DNA from: Luteimonas sp. S4-F44
GTDB taxonomy: Bacteria > Pseudomonadota > Gammaproteobacteria > Xanthomonadales > Xanthomonadaceae
Assembly: GCF_022637415.1 (NCBI RefSeq)
Contig: NZ_CP093340.1
Coordinates: forward strand, 2,542,001-2,606,000
Reading direction: 5' to 3'
DNA length: 64,000 nucleotides
Shown here: positions 1 to 8,614 of the stretch, in pieces
Position numbering within the stretch: the first letter of the stretch is position 1
How the letters are laid out: every line of letters starts with the position of its first letter
The notes under the pieces: generated by a model
What the model was told of the DNA's origin: nothing
The model's input: the letters and a program-made list of their open reading frames with translations, nothing else
Databases searched by the model: none
Position numbers and translations under genes: made by a program

Positions 1-133
1 GGTCCACCGGCGCACCGGCGTGCGCGTCGTAAAGCGCGTACTTGTCGGCATCGCGTAGACCGGGGCTGGCGCAGGCACCGAGCGTCAGCGCGGCGACCAA
101 CGCGGCGGCGAATGGGACGGGATGGCGGCGCAT
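1..133 (-). CDS. Small lipoprotein, C-terminus outside the window (DUF6491-like, partial)
   Basis: Only the first 44 codons are inside the window. The ATG at 133 is preceded by a near-perfect Shine-Dalgarno (ggaggt, complement of 138-143). The protein begins MRRHPVPF, then has a hydrophobic stretch ending in LGAC, a lipobox that predicts an outer- or inner-membrane lipoprotein. The sequence after the cysteine (LRDADKYALYDAHAGAPVD) resembles the start of small DUF6491-type lipoproteins common in Xanthomonadaceae; that name is from memory of the family pattern, not a search. Function is unknown. Confidence 0.55.
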   Translation of the reverse strand, partial: MRRHPVPFAAALVAALTLGACASPGLRDADKYALYDAHAGAPVD

Positions 134-289
134 ACAGACCTCCTTCGATCTCGCGCGGTATCCGATACCGATCATGCGCCCGCCTGCGCAGCGTTCCAGG
201 TCCCGGCCGGCCGACGTTCAGCGCGTGGCCGGCTGATCAGCGGGCTGGACGCGCCCGCCTGGACACGCTCGCCCACTGCCCTGGCCGAT

Positions 290-1486
290 CTACTTGCCCA
301 TCCCCAGCGCGCGCAGTCGCGGCGTGGCCATCGGGATCGTGAGCATCGTGCTCATCACCGCCATCAGCAGCAACGCGGTGAAGGTCGCGCTCGAAATGAT
401 GGCCTTGTCGAGCAGGATGTTGGCGAAGATGATCATAATCAGCGCCTTGGTCTGCAGCAGCCATCCGATCAGCGAAGCCTCGCCAGGCGCCCATTTGAGC
501 AAGCGTCCGGCCAGGTGTACACCGGCAAGCTTGCCTGCCACCGAGGCCACCAGCAGCACCAGTGCGGCGACGAACACCGCCGCGCCGCCCACGTCCCACT
601 CGGTACGCAGGCCGGTGCTGAGGAAGAACACCGGCATCATCACCAGCAGCACGTTGTGCCGCAGGCGGTCCATGTCCTGCTGATCGAACCAGTCCGCGTC
701 GATCACCACGCCGGCCAGGAACGCCCCGACCATGAAGTGCAGGCCCGACCAATCGGCACCGAACGCGCACATCGCCAGCCAGATCAGCATCACGTACCAG
801 CGGTCGCGTTCGGCAATCGCCCGCATCAAACGCCGGAACACCACACAGGCGACTGCGAACGCCAGCAGGAAACCGACCTGGCGCCCGATGCGCTCCCAGT
901 CGAGTAGCACCAAGGCCAGCACGCCCCAGATGGCGATGTCGTCGAGGCTGGCATAGCGCAGGATGCGCTGCCCGATCGGCCGGCGCAGGATGTCGAGCTT
1001 CTCCATCAGCAGGATCAGGATCGGCAGCGCAGTCACCGCGCAGGCCATGCCCACGCCGACCACGAACTGCCAGTTCTCGCCCGACACGCCAATCCAGCCA
1101 GGAAATCGCAGCAGACCGAACGCCGCCAACGCGCCAAACACCAGCGGCATGCCCAGCGCCAAGCCCGCAGTGACGCCGCTTTCCCGGCGGTTGACCCACG
1201 CCTTGCTCAGGTCGAGCTCGATGCCCGCGATCAGCACAAACAGCATCACCGCCCAGGCGCCCAGCCCGTTGAGGATCTGCACCACCTCCGGCCGGAACAC
1301 GAAGCTGTAGTAACCCGGGAACGCGGCGCCCAAGATGCCGGGGCCGAGCACGATGCCGGTGAGGATCTGCACCACGACCAGCGGCGCGAAATAGTCCGTG
1401 CGCCCCAGGCGCCAGATCAGAAACGGCACACAAAAGATGATCGCCATCGCGATCAGGAACACTTCCATGGTGGTGACTGCATGCAT
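290..1486 (-). CDS. Cation:proton antiporter (CPA2 / Na+/H+ exchanger domain)
   Basis: This is a 398-residue integral membrane protein made almost entirely of hydrophobic helices, about 12-13, as expected for a monovalent cation/proton antiporter membrane domain. Family motifs include LTGIVLGPGILG near residue 42, VLIAGIELDLSKAW near residue 84, and the TALPILILLMEKL segment in the middle. It lacks the C-terminal TrkA-N/TrkA-C nucleotide-binding domains of KefB/KefC, so it is the short form. It would sit in the inner membrane and exchange Na+ or K+ for protons; the ion cannot be read from sequence. An alternative start is the methionine six codons downstream. It is monocistronic, with about 250 bp of non-coding sequence before the next gene. 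Confidence 0.8.
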   Translation of the reverse strand: MHAVTTMEVFLIAMAIIFCVPFLIWRLGRTDYFAPLVVVQILTGIVLGPGILGAAFPGYYSFVFRPEVVQILNGLGAWAVMLFVLIAGIELDLSKAWVNRRESGVTAGLALGMPLVFGALAAFGLLRFPGWIGVSGENWQFVVGVGMACAVTALPILILLMEKLDILRRPIGQRILRYASLDDIAIWGVLALVLLDWERIGRQVGFLLAFAVACVVFRRLMRAIAERDRWYVMLIWLAMCAFGADWSGLHFMVGAFLAGVVIDADWFDQQDMDRLRHNVLLVMMPVFFLSTGLRTEWDVGGAAVFVAALVLLVASVAGKLAGVHLAGRLLKWAPGEASLIGWLLQTKALIMIIFANILLDKAIISSATFTALLLMAVMSTMLTIPMATPRLRALGMGK

Positions 1487-1738
1487 GCGCGTTGTCCTTC
1501 AGCCGCCGGGCGGCAGCGAAGCGCGGAGTATGGGGTGGCGCTCAGGCGGTGTCATGGGGTAGCGGACGGGGGTGTCGCAGGCGCCGATCCGCTCTCTAGC
1601 GGCCGGATTCGGTAGTGCGCACCTGCTGAAGCTAGGTGCGGCGAGGCCCGAAAAGTGACCATCGGCAAGCGACGTAGCTGCGCGAGGGAAATATCCGGTA
1701 CAGGCGATCAGGAGCCAACTGCACGTCAGGCATCGGGT

Positions 1739-2440
1739 CTAGTCCTGATCTTCTGCAGGGGCAGACCAGCGCTGAAAAAAATTAACCGACGCCTCAAGCC
1801 AAGGCCCGGCGGTGCTCTGCACAATATGGGACGCTTGATTCGTCGCGAAGTTGAAGGCGACCCCGACCGCGTGGTGGGCAAGGACCGCAGAGTTCAGCAG
1901 CAACGGGATGTAATCGTCGGTGGCCGGGTGCGGTCCCACCCCAGTTTCATGAACGTAATAAGTGATGGCAGCTCGCCCACCGTGGACCATCCCATGCAGA
2001 CCGTCGTATGCGTGCTTGACAGTCTGCCTAACGCGATCAGGCGGGTCCCACTCATAGTAGTTGTCGCAAATTCTGGCGAGAAATCGAGCTCCCAGTTTCT
2101 GCCTGCCTCTTTGAGGCAGGCGATCCTCGTCTAGGAACAATTGCAACTCTTCGTCCGTCGCCGGACCGAAAAAAAAGCACCCTCGCATTAGCGCGTCGAG
2201 CTGGCTTCTCATCAGAACGGCAGCTGGGAAGAATGTCCTGTGCGGATCATCTTCGAGAAGCGCAAACGCTGCTCTGCAATGCTCCACGGAGGCATACAGG
2301 AGAGCCATCGAAACGTTGCTGCGAACCGAATTTGGGAGATCCAAGGTCTCCAGCACCGGATAGCAAGCGTCGATCGCGTCCAGTCCCTCAGCGACCATTG
2401 CCGGAAGACGCGCGAAAGGGCTGACGTTGGGAAGTGGCAC
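1739..2440 (-). CDS. Protein of unknown function (possibly DUF6988 family), lower GC than surroundings
   Basis: The product is about 233 residues, soluble and mostly helical, with no signal peptide. I do not recognise it firmly; the pattern (N-terminal LPAMVAEGLDAIDA, then a helix with SMALLYASVEHCRAAFALLE, then RSQLDALMRGCFF) resembles DUF6988/DUF5677-type proteins that often occur as solitary accessory genes. The reading frame extends to a TTG at 2458, but the GTG at 2440 is preceded by AGGA at good spacing and was chosen. Base composition is visibly lower in G+C than its neighbours, with many third-position A/T codons, which suggests recent acquisition. It lies immediately on the 3' side of tRNA-Phe, a common integration position. 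Confidence 0.5.
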   Translation of the reverse strand: MPLPNVSPFARLPAMVAEGLDAIDACYPVLETLDLPNSVRSNVSMALLYASVEHCRAAFALLEDDPHRTFFPAAVLMRSQLDALMRGCFFFGPATDEELQLFLDEDRLPQRGRQKLGARFLARICDNYYEWDPPDRVRQTVKHAYDGLHGMVHGGRAAITYYVHETGVGPHPATDDYIPLLLNSAVLAHHAVGVAFNFATNQASHIVQSTAGPWLEASVNFFQRWSAPAEDQD

Positions 2441-2550
2441 GGTGCAATTCCTGTGCAATCGTGTCAGGAAAACCGGCTATCTGGGAGGAACGGGAAGGAA
2501 CACCGCACCCGCCTTTTCCGCTTAAACCCACTAGAAAATACGTCTAGCAA

Positions 2551-2626
2551 TGGTGGCCGGGGAGGGAATCGAACCCCCGACACGGGGATTTTCAATCCCC
2601 TGCTCTACCAACTGAGCTACCCGGCC
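2551..2626 (-). tRNA. tRNA-Phe (anticodon GAA)
   Basis: The 76-nt minus-strand sequence folds as a complete cloverleaf. The acceptor stem GGCCGGG pairs with CCCGGCC, followed by the discriminator A and an encoded CCA. The anticodon stem-loop is GGGGA-TTGAAAA-TCCCC, giving anticodon GAA for phenylalanine. The T-arm contains GTTCGATTC. It has its own promoter just upstream. Confidence 0.97.
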
Positions 2627-2640
2627 ACTGCGGGACGCGC

Positions 2641-2669
2641 ATGATACGGGGCGCGCCGCAGAACGGCAA
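2641..2669 (-). promoter_or_regulatory. Sigma-70 promoter of tRNA-Phe
   Basis: On the minus strand a -35 TTGCCG (2669-2664) and a -10 TATCAT (2646-2641) are separated by exactly 17 nt. The -10 ends 14 nt before the tRNA 5' end. The sequence after the -10 (GCGCGTCCCG) is a GC-rich discriminator of the kind linked to stringent control of stable-RNA promoters. Confidence 0.7.
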
Positions 2670-2769
2670 CCGTTTCGTGACCGCCCCGTTTTCGAAGGCG
2701 CCCGACCGGGCATCGGCCGAGCGCGGCGACGCGTTAACATCGTGGGCCCACCCTCGACGGAGCGCTGCG

Positions 2770-3243
2770 ATGAAGCCGTGGAAGCTGCTGACCCTCCTGT
2801 TGGCGACCTGCGTGGTCGCAGCCTGCGTCACCAGCCCGCGCCGGGTCTCCGAACCGGCAGCGAGCATCCAGCAACTGAGCGTCGCGGCCGACGGCAGTTG
2901 GTCGGTGGATCTGCGGGTGCAGAACTACAGCAGCGTGCCGATGCGCTTTGAGTCCATCCGGCTCGACCTGACGGTCGGCGGCGACGCGGCCGGCACGCTG
3001 GCGTCCTCGACGCCGATCACGATCGGGCCCGAGTCGGCCGACGTGCTGACGCTGGCCTTCGCACCCAGCGCGCAGGCGCGGCTGCAAACGGCCGATGCGC
3101 TGGCCGCCGGGCGCAGCCTGCCCTATCGCATCGACGGCACGCTGCGCGCGGCCCCCGACGACCGCGGCGCCGCCCGCGACTACACCATCCGCCGCGACAG
3201 CGCGCTCAGCCCCGTGCCGGGCCTGCCCGGCGTGCTGCGCTGA
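2770..3243 (+). CDS. Periplasmic-facing lipoprotein, LEA14/WHy-like
   Basis: The 157-residue product starts MKPWKLLTLLLATCVVAAC, a signal peptide with a clear lipobox (VVAAC), so it should be lipid-anchored. The mature part is a predicted beta-sandwich (DGSWSVDLRVQNYSSVPMRFESIRLDL), resembling the LEA type 2/WHy domain that appears in small bacterial lipoproteins. The frame is open further upstream to 2641, but that part overlaps the tRNA promoter and the signal peptide fixes the start at 2770. The acyl-CoA dehydrogenase begins 66 bp downstream on the same strand, so the two may be co-transcribed. No enzymatic motif is present. Confidence 0.7.
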   Translation: MKPWKLLTLLLATCVVAACVTSPRRVSEPAASIQQLSVAADGSWSVDLRVQNYSSVPMRFESIRLDLTVGGDAAGTLASSTPITIGPESADVLTLAFAPSAQARLQTADALAAGRSLPYRIDGTLRAAPDDRGAARDYTIRRDSALSPVPGLPGVLR

Positions 3244-3309
3244 TCCCGTCGCGCACCTCCCGCCGAGCATGCGCTGCGTGCCCGCTCCCCTCTTAGAAGA
3301 GCCGACCCC

Positions 3310-5100
3310 ATGAGCACCTACCACGCCCCGCTGACCGACATCCGCTTCGCCCTGCACGACGTGCTGCAGGTCGAGTCCCTGTTCGCCGCCCTGGGCTTTG
3401 AGGACGCCAACCGCGAGACGGTCGATGCGGTGCTCGACGAGTGCGCCCGGCTGTGCGAGACCGTGCTCGCCCCGCTCAATCGCGTCGGCGACGAACAGGG
3501 CGTGCGCTACGACAAGGCCACCGGTGCGGTGACCACGCCCGATGGCTTCAAGGATGCCTACGACCAGTTCGCGCAAGGCGGCTGGACCGGCATGAGCGCG
3601 CCGGCGGAGTTCGGCGGCATGAACATGCCCCACACGGTCGGCATCTGCCTGGAGGAGATGATCGACGCGGCCAACCTGGCCTGGAGCAACTTCCCGCTGC
3701 TCTCGCACGGCGCGGTCAACGCCCTGCACCACCACGGCGAGGCCTGGCAGAAGGAGGTCTTCCTCAAGCCACTGATCGCCGGCACCTGGACCGGCACGAT
3801 GTGCCTGACCGAGCCGCACTGCGGCACCGACCTCGGCCTGCTCAAGACCCGCGCCGAGCCTACCGCCGACGGCGCCTATGCGATCACCGGCACGAAGATC
3901 TTCATCACCGCCGGCGAGCACGACCTGACCGACAACATCATCCACTTGGTGTTGGCGCGCTTGCCCGATGCGCCGGCCGGCAGCAAGGGCATCTCGCTGT
4001 TCGTCGTGCCCAAGGTCAAGGTCGGGCGCGACGGCACGTTCGGCGCGCGCAACGCGGTGCGTTGCGGCGCGGTCGAGCACAAGATGGGCATCCATGGCTC
4101 GGCGACCTGCGTGATGAACTTCGACGGCGCCGAGGGTTGGCTGGTCGGTCAGCCGCACAAGGGCCTGCTGGCGATGTTCACCATGATGAACACCGCGCGC
4201 CTGGGCGTCGGCGTGCAGGGCCTGGGCCTGGCGACGCGCGCCTACGAGAATGCGCTGCGCTACGCCCGCGAGCGCCTGCAATCGCGTGCGCTCTCCGGCC
4301 CCAAGCTGCCCAGCAAGCCGGCCGACCCGATCCTGGTGCAGCCGGACGTGCGCCGCATGCTGCTCACCTGTAAGGCGCTGACCGAGGGCGGCCGCCTGCT
4401 CGCCTACCACGCCGGTTCGTTGGTCGACGCGGCACACGGCGCCGCCGACGAGGCCGCACGCCGCCAGGCCGACGATCTGCTCGGCTTCCTGACCCCGATC
4501 GTCAAGGCCTGCCTCACCGAGTGGGGCAACGAGTGCACTTATCATGCGCTGCAGTGCTTCGGCGGTCATGGCTACATCGCCGAGCACGGCATGGAGCAAT
4601 TGGCCCGCGACGCGCGCATCACCACACTCTACGAGGGCACCACCGGCATCCAGGCGCTGGACCTGGTGGGCCGCAAGGTGCTGCAACTGCAGGGCGCAGG
4701 GCTGCGTGTGTTCCTGGGCATGATCGAGGCGTTCTGCAGCGAGCACGAAGGCGATGCGCAGCTGGCCGAGTTCGTCGGTCCGCTGCGCGAGAAGGCTGCG
4801 CAGTGGCAGGCGCTCACCCGCGCCATCGCCGAACGCGCCGCAGCCGATCCCGAGGAAGTCGGCGCCGCCGCGCACGATTACCTGTTCTTCTCCGGCTACG
4901 TCGCCCTGGCCTACTGGTGGGCGCGCAGCGTGGCCGTTGCCGACGCCTCGTCGCGGCCGGAGACGTTCAAGGCCGGCAAGCGCGAGACCGCGCGGTTCTA
5001 CTTCGCACGTCTGCTGCCGCGCACGCTGGCGCACGCCGCAGCGATCGAGAGCGGCCCGGCGCCGCTGCTGTCGCTGGCCGACGAGGCCTTCGACAGCTGA
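3310..5100 (+). CDS. Acyl-CoA dehydrogenase, large form with C-terminal extension
   Basis: This 596-residue flavoenzyme is of the long acyl-CoA dehydrogenase class (about 600 aa rather than 380). Order of parts: N-terminal helical extension (residues 1-40), N-terminal and middle ACAD domains with the FAD-contact motif CLTEPHCGTDLG near residue 164, C-terminal helical domain with the catalytic base Glu in LYEGTTGIQALDL near residue 442, and a final extra domain of about 120 residues. It would oxidise acyl-CoA to trans-2-enoyl-CoA and pass electrons to ETF. Chain-length specificity cannot be read. It follows the lipoprotein gene closely and is not accompanied by other beta-oxidation genes here. 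It may belong to the DmdC-like subgroup, which I could not resolve. Confidence 0.88.
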   Translation: MSTYHAPLTDIRFALHDVLQVESLFAALGFEDANRETVDAVLDECARLCETVLAPLNRVGDEQGVRYDKATGAVTTPDGFKDAYDQFAQGGWTGMSAPAEFGGMNMPHTVGICLEEMIDAANLAWSNFPLLSHGAVNALHHHGEAWQKEVFLKPLIAGTWTGTMCLTEPHCGTDLGLLKTRAEPTADGAYAITGTKIFITAGEHDLTDNIIHLVLARLPDAPAGSKGISLFVVPKVKVGRDGTFGARNAVRCGAVEHKMGIHGSATCVMNFDGAEGWLVGQPHKGLLAMFTMMNTARLGVGVQGLGLATRAYENALRYARERLQSRALSGPKLPSKPADPILVQPDVRRMLLTCKALTEGGRLLAYHAGSLVDAAHGAADEAARRQADDLLGFLTPIVKACLTEWGNECTYHALQCFGGHGYIAEHGMEQLARDARITTLYEGTTGIQALDLVGRKVLQLQGAGLRVFLGMIEAFCSEHEGDAQLAEFVGPLREKAAQWQALTRAIAERAAADPEEVGAAAHDYLFFSGYVALAYWWARSVAVADASSRPETFKAGKRETARFYFARLLPRTLAHAAAIESGPAPLLSLADEAFDS

Positions 5101-5192
5101 TCCCGACCGGGGGCGCGCCGCTGCGCGGATGCAGCCGGCGGCGCACTCTGCCCGTCGCCAGCGAAGCGCCTGCGATCGGGCCGGCGCGCGCC

Positions 5193-5222
5193 TTGCACAA
5201 ACCGTCACGGTTCGGGTATATG
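5193..5222 (+). promoter_or_regulatory. Promoter of the HNH nuclease gene
   Basis: TTGCAC (5193-5198) and TATATG (5217-5222) are spaced by 18 nt. The predicted transcription start would be near 5229, only about 5 nt before the ATG at 5234, so the mRNA may be leaderless or nearly so. Confidence 0.5.
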
Positions 5223-5233
5223 CTCGATTCCCG

Positions 5234-5902
5234 ATGGAGACCGACTGCGCGCGTCCTCGCCTCGTTTCCACCGGTTCCGATCCGGCGCCGGTCGCCGAAG
5301 CATCGGCGTTCGAGTCCGCCCCCCGCCCTCACACCGCTGGCGTGCGCCTGCTCGCACTCGACGCGCATGGCCGGGCATTGAACTGGATCAGTTGGCAGGA
5401 CGCGGCGTGTCTGTACGCACGCGACGCGGTCGCCTGGACCCTCGGTGCGCCCTGCATCACAGTCCTGGGCGGGCTGTGCCGCGCGACAGGCCGCCGCAGC
5501 CGGTTGGACCTGCACCCGATCATCGCCGGCCGCAGCCATGCGCGCGCCAGTGCGCTCGATCCGACCCCGGCCTTGACCAACCCCGCGCTGTTCGCCCGCG
5601 ACCATCACCTGTGCCTGTACTGCGGCCGCCAGGTCGGGCGCCAGTCGCTGACCCGCGACCATGTCGCCCCGCTGTCCCAGGGCGGGCTCGACATCTGGGA
5701 GAACGTGGTCTCGGCCTGCGTGGCCTGCAACTCCCGCAAGGGCGGACGCACGCCGCAACAGGCGGGCATGCCGCTGCTGGCGGTGCCGTTTCGGCCGAGC
5801 TGGATCGAGCACCTGATTCTGAGCAACCGCAACATTCTGGCCGACCAGATGAGCTTTCTGAGCGCCCACCTGCCCCGCCGCGGCCCCCGCGCCGTCGTCT
5901 GA
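5234..5902 (+). CDS. HNH endonuclease domain protein
   Basis: The 222-residue protein has an HNH nuclease core in its second half. A first zinc-binding pair CLYCG lies near residue 126, the catalytic segment LTRDHVAPLSQGG near 138-150, and a second pair in SACVACNSRKGG near 162-172. These fit the McrA-like HNH fold with a structural zinc. The N-terminal 110 residues hold no motif I know. The ATG at 5234 was chosen because it lies just downstream of a good promoter; the frame is open far upstream only because of high GC. No methyltransferase or restriction partner is adjacent, so it looks like the widespread stand-alone HNH protein of Xanthomonadaceae whose role is unknown. Confidence 0.75.
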   Translation: METDCARPRLVSTGSDPAPVAEASAFESAPRPHTAGVRLLALDAHGRALNWISWQDAACLYARDAVAWTLGAPCITVLGGLCRATGRRSRLDLHPIIAGRSHARASALDPTPALTNPALFARDHHLCLYCGRQVGRQSLTRDHVAPLSQGGLDIWENVVSACVACNSRKGGRTPQQAGMPLLAVPFRPSWIEHLILSNRNILADQMSFLSAHLPRRGPRAVV

Positions 5903-5921
5903 GGCAGGCCGACGGGCATCG

Positions 5922-5948
5922 GCGGCGCCTTAAGCGCCGCGTCGTTCT
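5922..5948 (+). terminator. Possible terminator after the HNH gene
   Basis: A 7-bp perfect GC stem (5922-5928 with 5934-5940) with a 5-nt loop follows the stop codon by about 20 nt. The tail (gtcgttctt) is only moderately T-rich, so efficiency is uncertain. Confidence 0.4.
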
Positions 5949-6045
5949 TCGCGGCCGGGACGATGCCCACAACGCCCGATTTTCGCCGGCCGCCCGCGTG
6001 ACCGTGGCATGACGCCCCGGCCGGGCCAGGCCTTACAATGCGCGG

Positions 6046-7959
6046 ATGATCGATTCCTCGCGCTACCCGCGCCTTGCGCGCATCGACGCGCCGTCCGACC
6101 TGCGCCAGTTCGACGAGAGCGAACTGCCGGCGATCGCCGACGAGCTGCGCGCCTACCTGATCGAGTCCGTCGGCCGCAGTGGCGGCCATTTCGGCGCCGG
6201 TCTCGGCGTGATCGAACTCACGACCGCGCTGCATTACCTGTACGAAACGCCCGAGGACCGCATCGTCTGGGACGTCGGCCATCAGACGTACCCGCACAAG
6301 ATCCTCACCGGCCGCCGCGATCGCATCCATACGGTCAAGCAGAAGGACGGCGTGGCACCGTTCCCCAAGCGCGAGGAATCGGAGTTCGACACCTTCGGCG
6401 TCGGCCACTCGAGCACTTCGATCTCGGCCGCACTGGGCATGGCCATCGCCAATGCGCACGCCGGCAACGAGCGCCGCGTGGTCGCGGTGATCGGCGACGG
6501 CGCGATGACCGCCGGCATGGCCTACGAGGCGCTCAATCACGCCGGCGGCATGGAGCCCGAACCCGACCTGCTGGTGGTGCTCAACGACAACCGCATGTCG
6601 ATCAGCGAAGCGGTCGGCGGCCTGACCCAGATGCTCGGCCGCATGACCGGCAGCCGCACGCTCAATGCCCTGCGCGAGAGCGGCAAGAAACTGCTGGGCG
6701 ACAAGAACAACCCGACGGCCCGGTTCGTGCGCCGCTGGGAGGAACACTGGAAGGGCATGTTCGTGCCGTCCACGCTGTTCGAGGAGATGGGCTTCCACTA
6801 CACCGGCCCGATCGACGGCCACGACATGAAGGCGCTGGTCGGTGCGCTCAAGACGCTGCGTGGCCTCAAGGGGCCGCAGCTGCTGCACGTGATCACGACC
6901 AAGGGCAAGGGCTACGAGCTCGCCGAGGGCGACCAGATCGGCTACCACGCCGTCTCGCCGTTTGACCCGAGCACGGGCGTGGTCGCCAAGGGCGGCGCGA
7001 AGAAGCCGACCTACACTGACGTGTTCAGCGACTGGTTGTGCGACATGGCCGCCGTCGATGACCGCCTGCTGGGCATCACCCCGGCGATGCGCGAGGGCTC
7101 GGGTCTGGTGCGGTTCTCCAAGGAGTACCCCGAGCGCTACTTCGATACCGCGATCGCCGAGCAGCACGCGGTGACGTTGGCCGCGGGCATGGCCTGCGAG
7201 GGCGCCAAGCCGGTCGTGGCGATCTACTCGACGTTCCTGCAGCGCGCCTACGACCAGTTGGTGCACGACGTCGCGGTGCAGAATCTCGACGTGTTGTTCG
7301 CGATCGATCGCGGCGGTGTCGTCGGGCCCGACGGCGCCACGCATGCCGGCAATCTCGACCTGAGTTTCCTGCGCTGCGTGCCGAACATGGTCGTCATGGC
7401 GCCCGCCGACGAAAACGAGGCCCGGCGCATGCTCACCACCGGGTTCCGCCACAAAGGACCGGCCGCGGTGCGCTACCCGCGCGGCACCGGCCCGGGCGTC
7501 GAGATCGCGCCCGGCCTGGAAACGCTGTCGATCGGGCAGGCGCAGATCCGCCGGCAAGGTGGCCGTATCGCCCTGCTCGCCTTCGGCGCCATCGTGCCGG
7601 CCGCCGAGGCCGTCGCCACCGAACTGGACCTGACGATCGTCAACATGCGCTTCGTGCGCCCGCTCGACCGCGCGCTCGTGCTCGAGCTCGCGCAGTCGCA
7701 CGACGGTTTCGTGACGCTGGAAGACAACGTCGTCGCCGGCGGTGCGGGCTCGGGCGTGTCCGAACTGCTCAATGCCGAGGGCATCGCGATGCCGGTGCTG
7801 CACCTGGGCCTGCCCGATGCGTTCCAGCACCACGCCAGCCGCGAGGACCTGCTGGCCGAGGCCGGGCTCGATGTCGCCGGCATCCGCGCCGCGGTGCTGA
7901 CACGCTGGCCGGATCTGGCGGTAACTGCCGCACCGGTCGGAGGCAGCGCCGCGGGCTGA
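6046..7959 (+). CDS. dxs: 1-deoxy-D-xylulose-5-phosphate synthase
   Basis: The 637-residue protein has the length and motifs of DXS, the thiamine-diphosphate enzyme that condenses pyruvate and glyceraldehyde-3-phosphate in the first step of the MEP isoprenoid pathway. The ThDP-binding motif begins [18 protein letters not shown] near residue 149 and closes with [24 protein letters not shown] near residue 77 and the catalytic region [28 protein letters not shown] near 352 are intact, as are the pyrimidine-binding and C-terminal transketolase domains. It acts in the cytoplasm. It appears monocistronic. Confidence 0.97.
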   Translation: MIDSSRYPRLARIDAPSDLRQFDESELPAIADELRAYLIESVGRSGGHFGAGLGVIELTTALHYLYETPEDRIVWDVGHQTYPHKILTGRRDRIHTVKQKDGVAPFPKREESEFDTFGVGHSSTSISAALGMAIANAHAGNERRVVAVIGDGAMTAGMAYEALNHAGGMEPEPDLLVVLNDNRMSISEAVGGLTQMLGRMTGSRTLNALRESGKKLLGDKNNPTARFVRRWEEHWKGMFVPSTLFEEMGFHYTGPIDGHDMKALVGALKTLRGLKGPQLLHVITTKGKGYELAEGDQIGYHAVSPFDPSTGVVAKGGAKKPTYTDVFSDWLCDMAAVDDRLLGITPAMREGSGLVRFSKEYPERYFDTAIAEQHAVTLAAGMACEGAKPVVAIYSTFLQRAYDQLVHDVAVQNLDVLFAIDRGGVVGPDGATHAGNLDLSFLRCVPNMVVMAPADENEARRMLTTGFRHKGPAAVRYPRGTGPGVEIAPGLETLSIGQAQIRRQGGRIALLAFGAIVPAAEAVATELDLTIVNMRFVRPLDRALVLELAQSHDGFVTLEDNVVAGGAGSGVSELLNAEGIAMPVLHLGLPDAFQHHASREDLLAEAGLDVAGIRAAVLTRWPDLAVTAAPVGGSAAG

Positions 7960-8004
7960 GCCTACGCGGACTGGCTTGCGCGCCCCCGGCCCGGCGCGCA
8001 GGCG

Positions 8005-8523
8005 CTATGCGGTGTCAGCTTCGATCTTGTCCGGCAGTGCGAAGCAGCCGATGAACCGCGCGGCGATCCCGCGATCGCCGATAAGCCGCAACGCGCCCGC
8101 GGCTTCGGCCTCGTCGAACGACAGGCCGCCATAGACCAAACCGACGAAGGTCGTGGTCGTCTCGGTTTCGAACGCGACGTCCACCGCGTCCGAATCGCCG
8201 CGCTCGATCGCCAGCCCCGCCGCAGACAGCCGGCCGACGAAGGCACTGCCGGGGAAGCGGAAGGCCACCGTCATCGTCAGCGGTGCACGATCGGGCCGCA
8301 GCATCGTCCGCAGCGACAACATCGTCGACACCGCCGACAGCGGCCGCGTCGGGTCGTGCAGCGGCGAACGCACCGCCCAGCGGCCGAGCACCTGGAAGAT
8401 CGGCTCGGCCTCGTAGCCCCAGGCCGTCAGCGCGTAGGCCTGCACCCAGGCCGGTGGTGGCAACTGGCATTTGCGCAGCACGCCGATGCGTGACGGCGAG
8501 ATGCCGTTCGATGGCCAGCGCAT
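8005..8523 (-). pseudogene. Decayed HxlR-type regulator with SCP2-like C-terminal domain
   Basis: The 172-codon frame matches the back three-quarters of a HxlR-family winged-helix regulator fused to an SCP2-like domain. The tail of the helix-turn-helix (VLRKCQLPPPAWVQAYALT) and TAWGYEAEPIFQVLGRW are recognisable, followed by a roughly 90-residue beta-rich domain. The DNA-recognition half that should precede it (usually about 50 residues with the WTLLIVRDL-type helix) is missing, and GISPSRIGVLRK looks like GISPxxL(...)GVLR with an internal loss of about ten codons. No frame upstream restores it. I therefore call it a 5'-truncated, non-functional remnant. A short intact protein using the internal ATG cannot be excluded. 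Confidence 0.6.
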
Positions 8524-8614
8524 GATCTACGGCGGCTTTACCCTGCTTGTGGAGGCCTGAGCCTACGCACTGCGCGTGCACGGTCCGCCGCGCCGTGGGC
8601 GCCGGCGGATGACG

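Noticed and set aside
2531..2547. CTAGA...TCTAG inverted repeat next to tRNA-Phe as a terminator or attachment site
   Set aside because: The stem is only 5 bp with no T-run, and no second copy was found.
3441..4373. Long plus-strand frame inside the acyl-CoA dehydrogenase gene
   Set aside because: It is an out-of-frame shadow rich in Arg/Pro/Ala, typical of 70% GC DNA; the enzyme frame has all family motifs.
2734..5271. 845-codon minus-strand frame across the lipoprotein and acyl-CoA dehydrogenase genes
   Set aside because: Antisense frame with low-complexity composition and no domain; it merely mirrors codon bias of the real genes.
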